DNA of 64,000 bases, taken from Clostridia bacterium. GTDB taxonomy: Bacteria > Acidobacteriota > Terriglobia > Terriglobales > Acidobacteriaceae. The position numbers were made by a program, and so were the translations under genes. The notes beneath the pieces were generated by a model, which did no database searches, was not told where the DNA came from, and was given only the letters and a program-made list of their open reading frames with translations. This document shows, in pieces, positions 54,117-63,565 of the stretch. The first letter of the stretch is position 1; each line of letters starts with the position of its first letter. Where the stretch lies: assembly GCA_035561135.1 (NCBI GenBank), contig DATMYA010000008.1, positions 620,001 to 684,000 of the forward strand, written 5' to 3'.

Positions 54117-55352
54117 CTACTCGACAATGCGTTTCGCCGTGTAACCTTCGCGCGCCACGATGTTGTATTTGACCTCTTTGCCCTTCTCGCTGCGCATAAC
54201 GAGAGGCTTGTCCGTCCCGGGCGCCACCAATTCCACCTTCAATTTACGGTACGTCCCGTCCTGTTTCGCGTTTGTCGGCTTGTAGGTCAGCGTGTACTGG
54301 TTGCGCACGCTCGCTGCCACATCGCGGAAAATGTCCGGGAATTCTCCCTGGAAGCGCGGGTTATACCACTTCCCACCCGTCAACTTGGCAAACGTATTCA
54401 TCTGGTTGTCGGCCTGCAGATAATCCATCATCGCCTCGCGCACGCGATAGTTACTACCCGCGCGCGCGTCCACCCACTCCAGGAAAGCGCGTCCGGTGCT
54501 CACCGTGAAGATGGTCACGTTCTGCGCATCTTTAACCCTCTTCAGCATCTTGTCGTAAGTGATACGACTGAACGTGTCACGTCCGCTGCCGACCAGAATG
54601 ATCTCCTTGCGACCTTCGATCGACTCAATGCGGTCGAGCGTATCGTAGAGCGCGTCGAAGACGTTACTCTCACGAAAGCCGGGAACGCGCAGCGTATTCA
54701 ACGCTCCCATGACCGCACTCTTGTCCTGAGTGAAATCGACCAAAATCGTGGGGTGCATGTCGTATTCGATCACCGCTACCCAGTCGTCTTTCTTCAGGCC
54801 CGCGGCAAAGGCATACGCGGCGTTCAGCGCGTCGATCATGAATTCGTAGTTGGTGTTGGAGAACTCGATCAGCAGCACCGCCGTGATTGGCCGCTCCGTC
54901 TGTGTGAAACTCGTGATCGTCTGTGGCACGCCGTCCTCGAGGACGCGGAAGTACTCCTTTTTCAGTCCGGGAATAAAGTTGCCCTCTTTGCTGACCACCA
55001 GCGCATCCACGCTCACGACCGGAACATCCACAGAAAGCGAGTACTGCGGCATTCCCTCCGGAGCCTTTGGCCTGGGCGGAGGCGGCGGCGCAGGCTCCTC
55101 CGTCTTCTTGGGAACGGCGAACGGGCCTACATCGCCTTGCGGACCGCCAGCCTCCGGCGGAGCTTGCTGCTGCGGCTTCTGCGTTTGCGATCCCTGCTGT
55201 GCGGGAGGTACTTGCTGTGCCGGCGCTTGCTGCCCTGACTGTGCCGCCATCGGGAGCGCTGAAAGCAGCAAAGCCAAGGTCAGAATCGCCACCGTAAGCA
55301 CGCTGGTGTTACTGCAAAAACCGCTAGGATTAAGCCATTTTTGAGCAGACAT
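54117..55352 (-). CDS. Secreted VWA-domain protein, acidobacterial type
   Basis: 411 residues from ATG 55352 (GAGGCATC site). Signal peptide (VLTVAILTLALLLSALPMAAQ), then a Gln/Pro/Ala-rich linker (about 40-90), then a VWA-like domain with VPVVSVDALVVSKEGNFIPG and LKKEYFRVLEDGVPQTITSF. This matches the VWFA-related protein group abundant in Acidobacteria. The metal-site position reads IEFSNTN where DxSxS is expected, so the MIDAS is degenerate. Central KEIILVGSGRDTFS and C-terminal QYTLTYKPTN are standard for the group. It is divergent from the S55-like gene, with 201 nt between starts. Confidence 0.88.
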   Translation of the reverse strand: MSAQKWLNPSGFCSNTSVLTVAILTLALLLSALPMAAQSGQQAPAQQVPPAQQGSQTQKPQQQAPPEAGGPQGDVGPFAVPKKTEEPAPPPPPRPKAPEGMPQYSLSVDVPVVSVDALVVSKEGNFIPGLKKEYFRVLEDGVPQTITSFTQTERPITAVLLIEFSNTNYEFMIDALNAAYAFAAGLKKDDWVAVIEYDMHPTILVDFTQDKSAVMGALNTLRVPGFRESNVFDALYDTLDRIESIEGRKEIILVGSGRDTFSRITYDKMLKRVKDAQNVTIFTVSTGRAFLEWVDARAGSNYRVREAMMDYLQADNQMNTFAKLTGGKWYNPRFQGEFPDIFRDVAASVRNQYTLTYKPTNAKQDGTYRKLKVELVAPGTDKPLVMRSEKGKEVKYNIVAREGYTAKRIVE

Positions 55353-55553
55353 GATGCCTCGGGTAACCAGAGTCTCTATGCTAGTATAGATGCACAAATC
55401 CAGCTTTCTGACGTTTTGCACGAGCCTTTCTCCCACTTACTAACCCGATCGACCCGGAGAGGTCACTTCCAACTCGTCAGAGCGCAAGGGCTCGGGCCTG
55501 AAGTCGTCCGGGGGAAAGGATGCAGCACCCAAAAGGGTTGCGCCTCCTGCAGT

Positions 55554-57341
55554 ATGAAAAAGCTTTTCACGCCACTTCTTATCTTCTTGTCTCTCCTGTT
55601 CGTCTGCGTCGGCGCGTTCGCCGTCGAGAACAAACCAGTCCTGCAAACCATGCCTCTTGACCAGGTCAAGATTGGTATGCGCGGCGTAGCCTACACGGTC
55701 TTCGAAGGTATAAAGCCTGAGCCCATGGAAGTCGAGGTTCTCGGCATTCTGCGTAACATGGCCGGACCACGCGGCGACGTCATCCTCGTGCGACTGCACG
55801 GCAAAAAGCCCGAGTACACGGGCGTAGTAGCCGGCATGAGCGGCAGCCCCGTCTACATTGAAGGCAAGCTCGTCGGCGCCCTTGCGTATCGCATCGGCGA
55901 ATTCAGCAAGGAACCCATCGGCGGCGTCACTCCTATCGCGCAGATGCTCGAGATCAACGAACTCGACCGCTCGTCCGCGCCGGAGTACTCCGCTGCCAGC
56001 ACTGCCGCCCAAACGCCACAACGCACCTCAGGACCGGGGACAGTACCTCAATCTCAACAGGTTTACACGTATCTCAAACCCATCGACACTCCGTTAGTTT
56101 TCAACGGATTCAGCCAGGAAAGCATCCAGCAGTTTGCCTCGCAGTTTGCTGCCGCGGGGATTGTTCCCGTGATGGGCGCCGGTTCATCGAGCGATGCGCC
56201 GCAGCCAGAGCCCATTGAGCCCGGATCGTCCGTTGGCGCTGTGCTCGTTCGCGGCGATATGGATATCGCAGCTACCTGCACCGTCACCTACATCGATCCT
56301 GAGAGACTACTCGCCTGCGGCCACCCGCTGCTTAACTTCGGCCAGGTAGAGATGCCGATGACGAAGTCGCACGTGCTTGCCACCCTGCCTTCGACTTCAA
56401 ACGCTTTCAAGATCGCAACTACAACTGAACCTATCGGAGCCTTTGTCCAGGACCGGCATACCGGCATCCTTGGACGCTTCGGCATGACGCCGAAGATGAT
56501 CCCAGTCACCCTGAATTTCCACGGCATCTCGCGCCCGAAGAGTTTCCACTTCGAAGTGCTGAACAACGCCAAGCTGACGCCCGTTGCCATGATGACCACG
56601 GTCTTCAATGCCATTCAGGGCATGAACGAGTATGGCGAAGAGACGACCTTCCGCGTAAAGGGCAGCATCAACGTGAGCGGCTTCCCCAGCATGACCCTCA
56701 GCAATATGTACGCGCCCGTTGATGGGGGCAATCCCACAGCGGCGGCTATCGCCTCGGCGCTCGGCGAGCGCTTCAGCCGAATATTCGAAAATCAGTACGA
56801 GCGTCCCGACATCAGCGGTGTCGAACTGAACATCGACCTCGTTCGCGAACGCCGCTGGGCTCGCCTGGAAACCGCGCGCACCGACGTGACCGAAGCGCGC
56901 CCCGGCGATGAGATCGTCGTAGAGACCGTACTACGCCCTTATCGCGGCGAGCGAATCGTCCGGCAGGTTCCGATGAAGGTGCCGACGTCAACGCCCAAGG
57001 GCACGTTGCGAATCCTCGTCAGCGATGGCGACACCCTCGACCGTATGCGTCGAAACACGAGTCTGATCTCGCGCAAGCTCGACCTCAACGCGACGATCGC
57101 TCAACTCAACAATGAACACACCAATTCCAGGCTTTACGTTTCGCTCCTCGAAGCCAATCCGCAGGCGATGGTGGAAGATAAGGTGATGCCAACGCTGCCG
57201 CTCTCCGTCATGAATGTTATGGACGGAATGCGCGGAACGCAGGACATGGTTGTCGTTGGCGAATCGGCAGTGAATGAGGCCTCCACTCCGCTCGACTACG
57301 TCGTCACGGGAGCGCAGATCATCACCGTCACCGTTCGATAA
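55554..57341 (+). CDS. SpoIVB (S55)-like secreted protease homologue
   Basis: 595 residues from ATG 55554. Signal peptide (LLIFLSLLFVCVGAFAV). The first half has IGMRGVAYTVFEG and the S55 serine motif GMSGSP (94-99) followed by GKLVGALAYRI. A low-complexity linker follows (about 138-172). The second half carries TVTYIDPERLLACGHPLLNF with H257 in the GHP motif expected for the catalytic histidine. In SpoIVB the histidine motif precedes the serine motif; here the order is reversed. The C-terminal third (about 430-595) is beta-rich. Whether it is an active protease or a scaffold is unknown. Confidence 0.8.
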   Translation: MKKLFTPLLIFLSLLFVCVGAFAVENKPVLQTMPLDQVKIGMRGVAYTVFEGIKPEPMEVEVLGILRNMAGPRGDVILVRLHGKKPEYTGVVAGMSGSPVYIEGKLVGALAYRIGEFSKEPIGGVTPIAQMLEINELDRSSAPEYSAASTAAQTPQRTSGPGTVPQSQQVYTYLKPIDTPLVFNGFSQESIQQFASQFAAAGIVPVMGAGSSSDAPQPEPIEPGSSVGAVLVRGDMDIAATCTVTYIDPERLLACGHPLLNFGQVEMPMTKSHVLATLPSTSNAFKIATTTEPIGAFVQDRHTGILGRFGMTPKMIPVTLNFHGISRPKSFHFEVLNNAKLTPVAMMTTVFNAIQGMNEYGEETTFRVKGSINVSGFPSMTLSNMYAPVDGGNPTAAAIASALGERFSRIFENQYERPDISGVELNIDLVRERRWARLETARTDVTEARPGDEIVVETVLRPYRGERIVRQVPMKVPTSTPKGTLRILVSDGDTLDRMRRNTSLISRKLDLNATIAQLNNEHTNSRLYVSLLEANPQAMVEDKVMPTLPLSVMNVMDGMRGTQDMVVVGESAVNEASTPLDYVVTGAQIITVTVR

Positions 57342-57388
57342 AGCGTGCCGAACAACAACGGCGTTCTAAAAGACGGCTGGACTGGTAG

Positions 57389-57425
57389 AACACGCGTCAT
57401 GGTGGGAGCAGTGCCTTTTTTGGGG
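57389..57425. repeat. Dispersed ~40-bp repeat, copy 2
   Basis: AACACGCGTCATGGTG then divergent sequence, CCT, T run and GGGG, as at 5636-5677. Confidence 0.45.
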
Positions 57426-57667
57426 CGCCTGTCGCTGAGCTGCTGAGTCGCTGAGTAACAGCAAACCTCGTATTCCTGAGCGAGGGCGTAAGCTCGAGTC
57501 AAAGGATCCCTCTTGCCAGTTCCATGCTGATCAAAAGAGGTCCTTCGTCTCCGTGATTTCGTCGCTCCGCTCATCAGGAGAACAACGGGAGTCGGCAGCT
57601 CAGAACAGACAGCCGTTCAGCTCAGCAGCGAGTGTCCGTCTTGCTGCAATTCCAGTGAAAATCAAAA

Positions 57668-57698
57668 GCAGATCCTTCGCTTCGCTCAGGAAGACTTC
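57668..57698. repeat. Dispersed repeat, family C copy 2
   Basis: CAGATCCTTCGCTTCGCTCA followed by GGAAGACTTC; compare 50974-51003 and the degenerate unit near 57537. Confidence 0.5.
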
Positions 57699-57780
57699 TC
57701 TCGGCGCATACGAGTGCTAGGAATGCTCTCGCGGGCTGCTGTGTTACGCTTACTCTATCCCTTTCTTAAACAGACAAGAT

Positions 57781-60168
57781 ATGTCCCATCCCCGAAACAT
57801 TATTGGACAATTAACTGCAACTTTGGCGACGGTTCTGCTGCTGGCCTCCGTGGCGCTGGCGCAAGGCACTCGAACGTGGGAGCAGTCCCGGTACGACGAG
57901 CTTGTAAAGGGCACTGCTAGAGGTGTCGCCATCCGCAGCGATGGCAGCCTCGAACTCGCTCCCGCCAGCAGGGCGCTCTACACCACGCCTTCCACGTATG
58001 TGTGGTCGATTGCAGGCGACGATCTCGGCAACGTTTACGCGGCCGCCGGTGCGCCCTCCCGCGTCTATCGCATCACGCCCCAGGGACAGGCGACTGTCAT
58101 CTTCGCGCCGCAGGAGTTGCAGGTTCAGGCGCTCGCCATCGACCGTAGCGGAGTGATCTACGCTGCCACTTCGCCGGACGGCAAGGTTTACCGCATCGCG
58201 CCCGTGGTACCACCGACCGCCAAGCCTGGGGCGAAAGCCGCGCCCGCACCGCCGATGCCGCAGGCCACCGTCGCCGACGCATTGCAGCCCAAAGTGACCA
58301 TCGATCCGACGTACACTTCTTCAGTTTTCTTCGAGCCGAAGACGAAGTACATCTGGGCTCTCGCGCTCGATGCCGAAGGGCGGCTCTATGTCGCTACCGG
58401 CGATCGCGGCGAAATCTTCCGCATCGATCGCAACGGCACCAGTTCAGTTTTCTTCAAGAGCGATGAAGCGCACATCCGCGCCATCACCTTCGATCAGAAG
58501 GGCAACCTTATCGCAGGCTCCGACGGCAGCGGACTCGTCTATCGCATCTCACCCGCAGGCGAAGGTTTTGTCCTCTACAGCGCGCCCAAGAAAGAGATCA
58601 CCGCGCTCGCCATCGACACCGAAGGAAACATTTACGCCGTCGGTGCCGGTGAAAAACGTCCAGTCACGCCTACGGTCGGGGCTGGTTTCAATGTCCCCGT
58701 TATGACGCCGCCACCGCAGGGTGCGCAGTCTGCCCTGCAACCGGGCGCAGCACCGTTCTTGTCAATCCCCCTGCCCGGCATGGGCGCAACCGGGTCTGAG
58801 GTTTACCGCATTGCGCCGGACGGTTCTCCAAAACGCATTTGGAGTTCGCGTGACAACCTCGCCTATGCCCTAGGTTTCGATCACAGCGGACGCCTCATTG
58901 CCGGTACCGGCAATAAGGGCAGAGTGTACGCGATCGACGGCAATGGGCAGTTCACCGACCTGCTGAAGCTGAGCGCCAGCCAGGTTGTCGGCTTCGCACG
59001 CGCCGCCAACGGCGCCATGTATGCCGCGACCAGCAATCTTGGCAAGATTTTCGTGCTTGAAGACTCCGAACAGCGCGAGGCCACCTATGAGAGCGACATC
59101 TTCGATGCGAGGAATTTTTCACGCTGGGGACGAATCGAACTGCGCAGCACGGGCAACGTCGAGCTCTTCGCCCGCAGCGGCAACGTAGACAATCCCGACC
59201 GCAACTGGAGTCCGTGGAGGAAGGTAGACACCCAGAAGGATTCCGCCGCCGATTCGCCTGCCGCTCGGTTCCTGCAGTGGCGTGTCGTGCTGCACTCTGG
59301 AAATCCCGCACCTCGCGTTGACAGCGTGCGCGTGAATTATCTGGCGAAGAATGTCGCTCCGGAACTGGACGACGTCTCCGTGCAGGTCGGCTATCGCTTC
59401 CAGTCTGTTCCGCGCGCCACCAGCCAGATGTCCAATGTGGCCGACAACGTACCGCAGCAATCACAGCAGGCGAACGCGCCCGCCATTCGCGATCACAATT
59501 CCATCGCCGTACGCTGGAATGCACGCGATGACAACGATGACCAGCTCACCTATTCCCTCTACTATCGTGGAGACGGCGAGTCGCGCTGGAAGCTCCTTAA
59601 GGACGACCTCGGTGATCGTTTCTACACCTTCGACGCCGCACTGCTGCCCGATGGAGGCTATACCATCAGGGCCATCGCCTCGGACGCGCCTTCCCATTCG
59701 CCGGATGAAGCGCTCACAGCCTCCAGGGAAAGCGCGCGCTTCGAGGTCGATAGCACGCCACCGCGCGTTGAGAACCTCGCCGCAACCCTTGACGGCAACG
59801 AACTGCACATAACTTTTTCCGGCGCCGATTCCTTCTCTCTCATTCGTCGCGCCGAGTTTTCCGTCGACGCCGGGGAATGGAGATACGTAGCGCCTATCGG
59901 CGAGATCTCCGATTCGCTTGTCGAAAACTACGATTTAACCACCCCTCTGCCCACTGTAACGCCGAACGAAGCCAGCGAGGATTCGAAGAACCCGCAGCAA
60001 CCGGCGGACAAGCAGTTATCCAAGCGTCGCAGCAAGCGTCCTCCGCAAACGCAACCTCCTGCCGGTACGGAAGAACACGTCGTCGTCGTCCGCGTTTACG
60101 ACAGCTTTGACAACATGGGCTCGGCGAAAGTTATCGTGAAACCGTTGTCAGGTGCCAGTAGTCAGTAG
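57781..60168 (+). CDS. Secreted beta-propeller protein with C-terminal Fn3-like region
   Basis: 795 residues. Signal peptide (IIGQLTATLATVLLLASVALAQ). Residues about 60-440 form seven to eight propeller blades with recurring (V/I)YRI-type strands: GNVYAAAGAPSRVYRITPQG, GVIYAATSPDGKVYRIAP, GRLYVATGDRGEIFRIDRNG, GRLIAGTGNKGRVYAIDGNG, GAMYAATSNLGKIFVLED. A discoidin/Fn3-like part follows (SRWGRIELRSTGNVELFARS, IAVRWNARDDNDDQLTYSLY) and a basic Pro/Gln/Lys-rich patch near 735-775. Role unknown; likely extracellular or periplasmic binding. Confidence 0.8.
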   Translation: MSHPRNIIGQLTATLATVLLLASVALAQGTRTWEQSRYDELVKGTARGVAIRSDGSLELAPASRALYTTPSTYVWSIAGDDLGNVYAAAGAPSRVYRITPQGQATVIFAPQELQVQALAIDRSGVIYAATSPDGKVYRIAPVVPPTAKPGAKAAPAPPMPQATVADALQPKVTIDPTYTSSVFFEPKTKYIWALALDAEGRLYVATGDRGEIFRIDRNGTSSVFFKSDEAHIRAITFDQKGNLIAGSDGSGLVYRISPAGEGFVLYSAPKKEITALAIDTEGNIYAVGAGEKRPVTPTVGAGFNVPVMTPPPQGAQSALQPGAAPFLSIPLPGMGATGSEVYRIAPDGSPKRIWSSRDNLAYALGFDHSGRLIAGTGNKGRVYAIDGNGQFTDLLKLSASQVVGFARAANGAMYAATSNLGKIFVLEDSEQREATYESDIFDARNFSRWGRIELRSTGNVELFARSGNVDNPDRNWSPWRKVDTQKDSAADSPAARFLQWRVVLHSGNPAPRVDSVRVNYLAKNVAPELDDVSVQVGYRFQSVPRATSQMSNVADNVPQQSQQANAPAIRDHNSIAVRWNARDDNDDQLTYSLYYRGDGESRWKLLKDDLGDRFYTFDAALLPDGGYTIRAIASDAPSHSPDEALTASRESARFEVDSTPPRVENLAATLDGNELHITFSGADSFSLIRRAEFSVDAGEWRYVAPIGEISDSLVENYDLTTPLPTVTPNEASEDSKNPQQPADKQLSKRRSKRPPQTQPPAGTEEHVVVVRVYDSFDNMGSAKVIVKPLSGASSQ

Positions 60169-60470
60169 TCAGTTAGCCAGTTTTCGGTTGTTAGTGAAGC
60201 GCTTGCGTTCAAACGCGCTTCAAGCGATGCGAGTCTGGCCTGCGCTACCTCAGCCGCTAAAGCCGTTTTCTTTCGAGAGTTTCTGGGTGCGCACGGCTGC
60301 CCGCTTAACTGCCATAGTTCAGTTGCCGTTCACCAGTTCCCATTTTTAGATAGCTGTTAGAGGAACAGGCCGTTGGCTCGCGATTTCTGCGCTAGTGTCT
60401 ACTGACCACTTCCTACCGGCCAATGGCAACTGGCCACTTGCACTGAACTATTGCACCTCCACCCGCCGCC
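60169..60470. other. Intergenic region with decayed minisatellite-like repeats
   Basis: 302 nt without a gene. It starts with a degenerate tandem of AGTCAGT/AGCCAGT units (GTAGTCAGTAGTCAGTTAGC). Similar units occur in reverse orientation near 60405-60445 (GGCAACTGGCCACTTGC). A family B-like half palindrome (CCTCAGCCGCTAAAGCCG) is at 60248-60265. Confidence 0.5.
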
Positions 60471-61067
60471 ATGTACTTTTGTTCCATGTGGGTATTGGAA
60501 GATTTTGGATGGCTTGCCTGTGGTGTGTACGCAACGATCCCATTCTTTTGGTTGATGATTCATCCCTTCGCGGAACGTTGGCGCGGGCGATCTCGCTCTC
60601 CGTTTCGCGTGCTCACACCCGCTTGGGTGCTGATGTGGATCGTCGTCTGGGCCGCCTCCGCTCCGTGGCGGCACGCGCTCCTGTACGACGCACACTGGAC
60701 ATGGCTCCTGGTTCCGCCACTCTGGACGATTTCGCTGTACATATACTTCGGCGGCAATCGCCACTTCACCGTCAACCAGGTCATCGGGCGCAACGAGCTT
60801 GAACCCGAGCGCCACGAGCCTTCCCTCGTCACCACCGGCCTGCACTCGCGGATGCGACACCCGCTCTACTTCGGACACCTCTGCACCATGCTCGGGTGGA
60901 CGATCGGCACTGCGACAATTGCAACCTTAGCTCTGACTGTGTTCGCTGTACTCAGTGGCATCTTCCTTATCCGCACAGAAGATGCGGAACTCGAGCGCCG
61001 TTTCGGCGTATCCTATCGCGAGTACAAGCAGAGAGTGCCCGCCGTCGTGCCTCATTTCCGGGCCTGA
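60471..61067 (+). CDS. Isoprenylcysteine methyltransferase-like (ICMT/PEMT) membrane protein
   Basis: 198 residues with about five transmembrane helices (FGWLACGVYATIPFFWLMIH, VLTPAWVLMWIVVWAASAPW, LLVPPLWTISLYIYFGG, TIATLALTVFAVLSGIFLI). The C-terminal catalytic signature is complete: TTGLHSRMRHPLYFGHLCTM, then EDAELERRFGVSYREYKQRV. SAM-dependent methylation of a lipid or membrane thiol is the family activity; the substrate is unknown. It lies 28 nt upstream of the LolC/E gene and may be cotranscribed with it. Confidence 0.83.
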   Translation: MYFCSMWVLEDFGWLACGVYATIPFFWLMIHPFAERWRGRSRSPFRVLTPAWVLMWIVVWAASAPWRHALLYDAHWTWLLVPPLWTISLYIYFGGNRHFTVNQVIGRNELEPERHEPSLVTTGLHSRMRHPLYFGHLCTMLGWTIGTATIATLALTVFAVLSGIFLIRTEDAELERRFGVSYREYKQRVPAVVPHFRA

Positions 61068-61095
61068 TCAACAGCAGCTTCGTTCTGTACAATGC

Positions 61096-62481
61096 ATGAA
61101 GGCTGGATTCACAGGAGCCTTCTTGCGATTTGAACTGTTCGTAGCCGCCCGATATCTTCGTGCTAAACGGCGTCAAGCCGTCATTGGCATCATCACGGTT
61201 ATATCGGTGATCGGCGTGGCTGCGGGCGTTGCGTCGCTCATCGTGGCCTTGGCCATCAACAACGGATTCCGGCAAGACCTCCAGCAGCGGCTATTGGGCT
61301 CCACATCCCATGTCAGCCTCATGCGTGTGCAGAGCGATGGCATCCTCGATTGGCAGGGCACGCTCGATCGCCTGCAAACGCAGCCACACGTCCAGGCCGC
61401 CGCGCCCGCGATCTACGAACAGGTGCTCATCTCTCGCGGTGCGCGTGCCAAAGGCGCCATCCTCAAAGGCGTTCTCCCGGACCGCGAACGTCGGGTCAGC
61501 GAATTGCTCAATTCCGTCAAACTCGGCTCCGCCAAGCCACTGACTGACTCGCAAGCCGCAAACGCATTCGAGCGCGCCAGCAGAGGCGGACTCTACGCGG
61601 AGAACGACGACTCGAATAACACTTCCAACGATGCGACTACGGAAGACTCACCCAGTTCTCTCTCCGCGTCTCGAGAGCGCTTTCGTGCCTTGCCTCCGAT
61701 CATTCTGGGAAAAGACATGGCGGACGAACTCGGCGCTACGGTTGGGTCTGTCGTGCTCGTCACCAGTCCACAGGGAGAACTAACGCCCTTCGGCATCGTT
61801 CCCAAGTACGTCCGCTTCAAGGTCGTCGGAATTTTCCAGTCAGGCTTCTACGATTACGACACGGCGTGGGCGCTCACCGACCTCTCCGACGCGCAAAAGC
61901 TCTTCGGCCTTGCCGACGTCGCTTCGGTAATCGAATTCAAAGTGGACGATATTTATCGCGCCGCCGACATCGGCCAGCAACTTGAAAGAGCTGCCGGCCC
62001 CGGCTTCCAGGCGACCAACTGGATGGAACAGAATCGCGCACTGTTTCGCGCTCTTCGCCTCGAACGCGTCGTCACCTTCATCACTATTGGACTTATCGTT
62101 TTCGTGGCTGCGCTCAACATCCTCATTTCGCTGATCATGATGGTCATGGAGAAGACGAAGGACATCGCAGTTCTGGTCTCCATGGGCGCACGGCGTGCGC
62201 AGGTGAGAAACATCTTCATCATGCAGGGCATGCTGATCGGCGTCATCGGAACTGCTCTCGGCCTGGTGCTCGGATACTCTCTCTCTTGGACCGCCGGACA
62301 CTACAAGCTCGTCTCGCTATCGGCCGAGGTTTACTCCATCGACTACGTTCCCTTTGCCGCGCGCGCCATCGATGGCGTCATTGTCGCCGTGGTTGCTCTC
62401 GCGATTTCATTTATCGCAACGATTTACCCCTCGTACTCCGCTTCAAAGGTTCTCCCCGCCGAAGCCCTACGCTACGAATAA
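61096..62481 (+). CDS. Lipoprotein-releasing ABC permease LolC/LolE
   Basis: 461 residues from ATG 61096. Inner-membrane permease that frees outer-membrane lipoproteins. MacB/FtsX topology: N-terminal FELFVAARYLRAKRRQAVIG and first helix, a large periplasmic domain (about 50-325), then three C-terminal helices (VVTFITIGLIVFVAALNILI, GMLIGVIGTALGLVLGYSL, IDGVIVAVVALAISFIATIY). The coupling segment MEKTKDIAVLVSMGARRAQV contacts the ATPase. The periplasmic domain contains an acidic Ser/Asn/Thr-rich stretch (NDDSNNTSNDATTEDSPSSL). The LolD gene follows 186 nt downstream. Confidence 0.92.
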   Translation: MKAGFTGAFLRFELFVAARYLRAKRRQAVIGIITVISVIGVAAGVASLIVALAINNGFRQDLQQRLLGSTSHVSLMRVQSDGILDWQGTLDRLQTQPHVQAAAPAIYEQVLISRGARAKGAILKGVLPDRERRVSELLNSVKLGSAKPLTDSQAANAFERASRGGLYAENDDSNNTSNDATTEDSPSSLSASRERFRALPPIILGKDMADELGATVGSVVLVTSPQGELTPFGIVPKYVRFKVVGIFQSGFYDYDTAWALTDLSDAQKLFGLADVASVIEFKVDDIYRAADIGQQLERAAGPGFQATNWMEQNRALFRALRLERVVTFITIGLIVFVAALNILISLIMMVMEKTKDIAVLVSMGARRAQVRNIFIMQGMLIGVIGTALGLVLGYSLSWTAGHYKLVSLSAEVYSIDYVPFAARAIDGVIVAVVALAISFIATIYPSYSASKVLPAEALRYE

Positions 62482-62667
62482 CATTCCGGGTAAGGCTTTA
62501 GTCGTATATAGTCGGCCGCTCGCTTGAATCGTCCGTTGGTTGTCGTCCCAAAAACCAGAGTGCATGACTCTCACAACGTGTTCTAATGCCTAAAACACCG
62601 AGGCACGGAGAGCATGCTCTCCTCACGCCGGTGAAATCTGAAGCGCCGGAGTTTCAGCCTGCATCCA

Positions 62668-63375
62668 ATGTTAAAGAGCGACCAAGTCATAAGGGCGGAG
62701 GGCCTCAAGAAGGTCTTCCAGTCGGGTAGCTCGGATCTAGTGCTCTTTGAGAACCTGTCCTTCCAGGTGAGGAAGGGAGAGATGCTGGCGATCGTCGGCC
62801 AGAGCGGTTCGGGCAAAAGCACCCTGCTGCACATCCTTGGAGCGCTCGACAGGCCTTCGGAAGGCGACGTGTATTGCGCCGATCTCCAACTGCAGACGCT
62901 TTCGGACGATGCCGCAGCACAGTTCCGAAACCGCGAACTCGGATTTGTATGGCAGTTCCATTACCTCCTGCCGGAGTTCACGGCCGTTGAGAACATCGCG
63001 ATGCCGTTGCTCCTGCGTGGGCGAGGCCGACGGGAAGCGGAAGAGGAAGCACGCAAGTGGCTGCGCGAAGTTGGCCTTGAGGGCCGCGGGCGCCACCGTT
63101 CGGGCGAGCTTTCCGGGGGCGAGCAGCAGCGGGTATCACTGGCGCGCGCACTGGTAACGAAGCCGCAGATCCTCATGGCGGATGAACCGACGGGCGACCT
63201 CGATAACCGAACGGCGGAAGCAGTGTTCGAGTTGATCGCCAGGTTACATTCCGACTACCAACTTACATCTCTCCTCGTCACCCATAATCTCGCGTTTGCG
63301 CGCCGGTGCGATCGCGTTCTGTATCTGCATGGCGGACGAGTGGAAGAGGTTCAGCCGGAGTCTTTGCCGGCGTAG
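62668..63375 (+). CDS. lolD: Lipoprotein-releasing ABC transporter ATPase LolD
   Basis: 235 residues, complete ABC ATPase of the MacB/LolD group: Walker A GQSGSGKST, Q-loop VWQFHYLLPEFTAVENIAMP, signature LSGGEQQRVSLARAL, Walker B ILMADEPTGDLD, H-loop LVTHNLAF. The LLPEFTAVENIAMPLL segment is typical of LolD. It pairs with the permease at 61096-62481. Confidence 0.93.
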   Translation: MLKSDQVIRAEGLKKVFQSGSSDLVLFENLSFQVRKGEMLAIVGQSGSGKSTLLHILGALDRPSEGDVYCADLQLQTLSDDAAAQFRNRELGFVWQFHYLLPEFTAVENIAMPLLLRGRGRREAEEEARKWLREVGLEGRGRHRSGELSGGEQQRVSLARALVTKPQILMADEPTGDLDNRTAEAVFELIARLHSDYQLTSLLVTHNLAFARRCDRVLYLHGGRVEEVQPESLPA

Positions 63376-63565
63376 CCAGGACAGGATTTGCGGAGGTACG
63401 AGTAGCATAGGTCTATTGGTACGGATGTTAGTACTCCCGGGGCTGGGGTCAGGGCAACAGGCCGAGGCCAGGGGCATCCGAGTTTTGAGGGTAGGAAGAA
63501 GAGGCTCCCGGTCCACGTTGAAAGCAGTACCCAGCGTGGCCGGAGAGCTTCGGAGATTGCAGCGA

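Larger units (their letters stand above)
57342..57780. other. Intergenic region with dispersed repeats
   Basis: 439 nt with no supported gene. It contains the second copy of the ~40-bp repeat (57389-57425) and family C-like units near 57537 and 57668. No clear terminator follows the S55-like gene. Confidence 0.5.
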
